From Prolixibacteraceae bacterium (lineage in GTDB: Bacteria; Bacteroidota; Bacteroidia; Bacteroidales; Prolixibacteraceae): a stretch of DNA of 64,000 nt. Shown piece after piece: positions 63,884 through 64,000 of this stretch. The notes under the pieces are model-generated. The model was not told the DNA's origin. It saw nothing but the letters and a program-made list of their open reading frames with translations, and ran no database searches. Position numbers and translations under genes: made by a program. Each line of letters begins with the position of its first letter. Position 1 is the stretch's first letter. The stretch lies in NCBI GenBank assembly GCA_019459525.1, contig JAIBEY010000068.1, positions 20,355-84,354 on the forward strand. Direction: 5' to 3'.

Positions 63884-64000
63884 TTAATTCAATTTAAAGT
63901 CCAAATGCAGTTGGCAATCGTTATCATCACTGTCATTATTTGTCATAGGCGCCAAGAGTTCTTGAATGGGATCCTTGACCAGCAGGGAATTGCCAAGGAT
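63884..64000 (-). CDS. C-terminus of an unidentified gene, cut by the window end
   Basis: A minus-strand frame is open from the window edge for 38 codons and ends in NDCQLHLDFKLN and a stop. The acidic stretch and final hydrophobic pattern look like a real protein tail. No family can be named from so little. The plus strand also has an open frame here (from 63905), but its composition is less protein-like. Confidence 0.35.
   Translation of the reverse strand: MLGNSLLVKDPIQELLAPMTNNDSDDNDCQLHLDFKLN

Overview
The window is Bacteroidota DNA. The evidence is a SusC/SusD pair preceded by an ECF sigma factor and a FecR anti-sigma factor, a TonB receptor paired with a DUF4249 lipoprotein, an S46 dipeptidyl-peptidase, and a promoter-like TTTG-N19-TATATTTA site. 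Gene content (very large GH38 and GH78 sets, a glycyl-radical enzyme, UroD-like proteins) would suit an anaerobic or facultative polysaccharide degrader, perhaps Marinilabiliales/Prolixibacteraceae-like. That placement is inference only.

Layout. (1) 1-2415, plus strand: a cytidylyltransferase cut by the window edge, a NeuB-type synthase and a KdsC-like HAD phosphatase, together a nonulosonate (Kdn or sialic-acid-like) activation set. (2) 2693-6007, plus strand: a TonB-dependent receptor and a DUF4249 lipoprotein, ending in a strong terminator. (3) About 6070-10925: a visibly AT-rich, gene-poor accessory stretch with a possible tRNA 3' fragment at its left edge, an IS4-family element with a 14-bp flanking direct repeat, an AbiEi/AbiEii type IV toxin-antitoxin pair with a perfect palindromic operator candidate, and decayed gene fragments. 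(4) 10928-56757: one minus-strand polysaccharide utilisation locus of 24 genes. (5) 56999-64000: housekeeping and accessory genes (patatin, S46 peptidase, ComF, a YgiB/YgiC-like pair, an outer-membrane barrel, a sirtuin, and the tail of one more gene).

The locus reads, in transcription order: ECF sigma, FecR, SusC with an STN signalling domain, SusD, GH2 beta-mannosidase-like, D-lyxose/D-mannose isomerase, PfkB kinase, mannitol-1-phosphate dehydrogenase-like, two tandem 1140-residue GH38 paralogues, UroD-like protein, NPCBM glycosidase, GH78, GH38, cellobiose/mannobiose 2-epimerase, MtaA-like UroD protein, FucP-type permease, GH38, glycyl-radical activase, glycyl-radical enzyme, sugar porter, GH78, GH28-like, six-hairpin glycosidase. 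Four GH38 enzymes, a GH2, a mannobiose-type epimerase and a mannose isomerase point to mannose. Two GH78 and a GH28-like protein point to L-rhamnose. The target is therefore probably a rhamnose- and mannose-containing heteroglycan; its exact identity cannot be read from the sequence.

The most unusual part is the radical/methyl-transfer module inside this locus. The glycyl-radical enzyme keeps the C-terminal Gly motif and the thiyl Cys but has Gly-Cys-Asn-Trp where radical dehydratases have Gly-Cys-x-Glu. It is accompanied by its own activase and by two UroD-superfamily proteins, one with a complete His-x-Cys...Cys zinc site of the MtaA type. No corrinoid protein, diol-utilisation gene or microcompartment gene is present. 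This is the best candidate for an undescribed pathway. A second theme is the large number of hairpin-forming intergenic repeats in the locus, two of which appear to have been absorbed into coding sequence.
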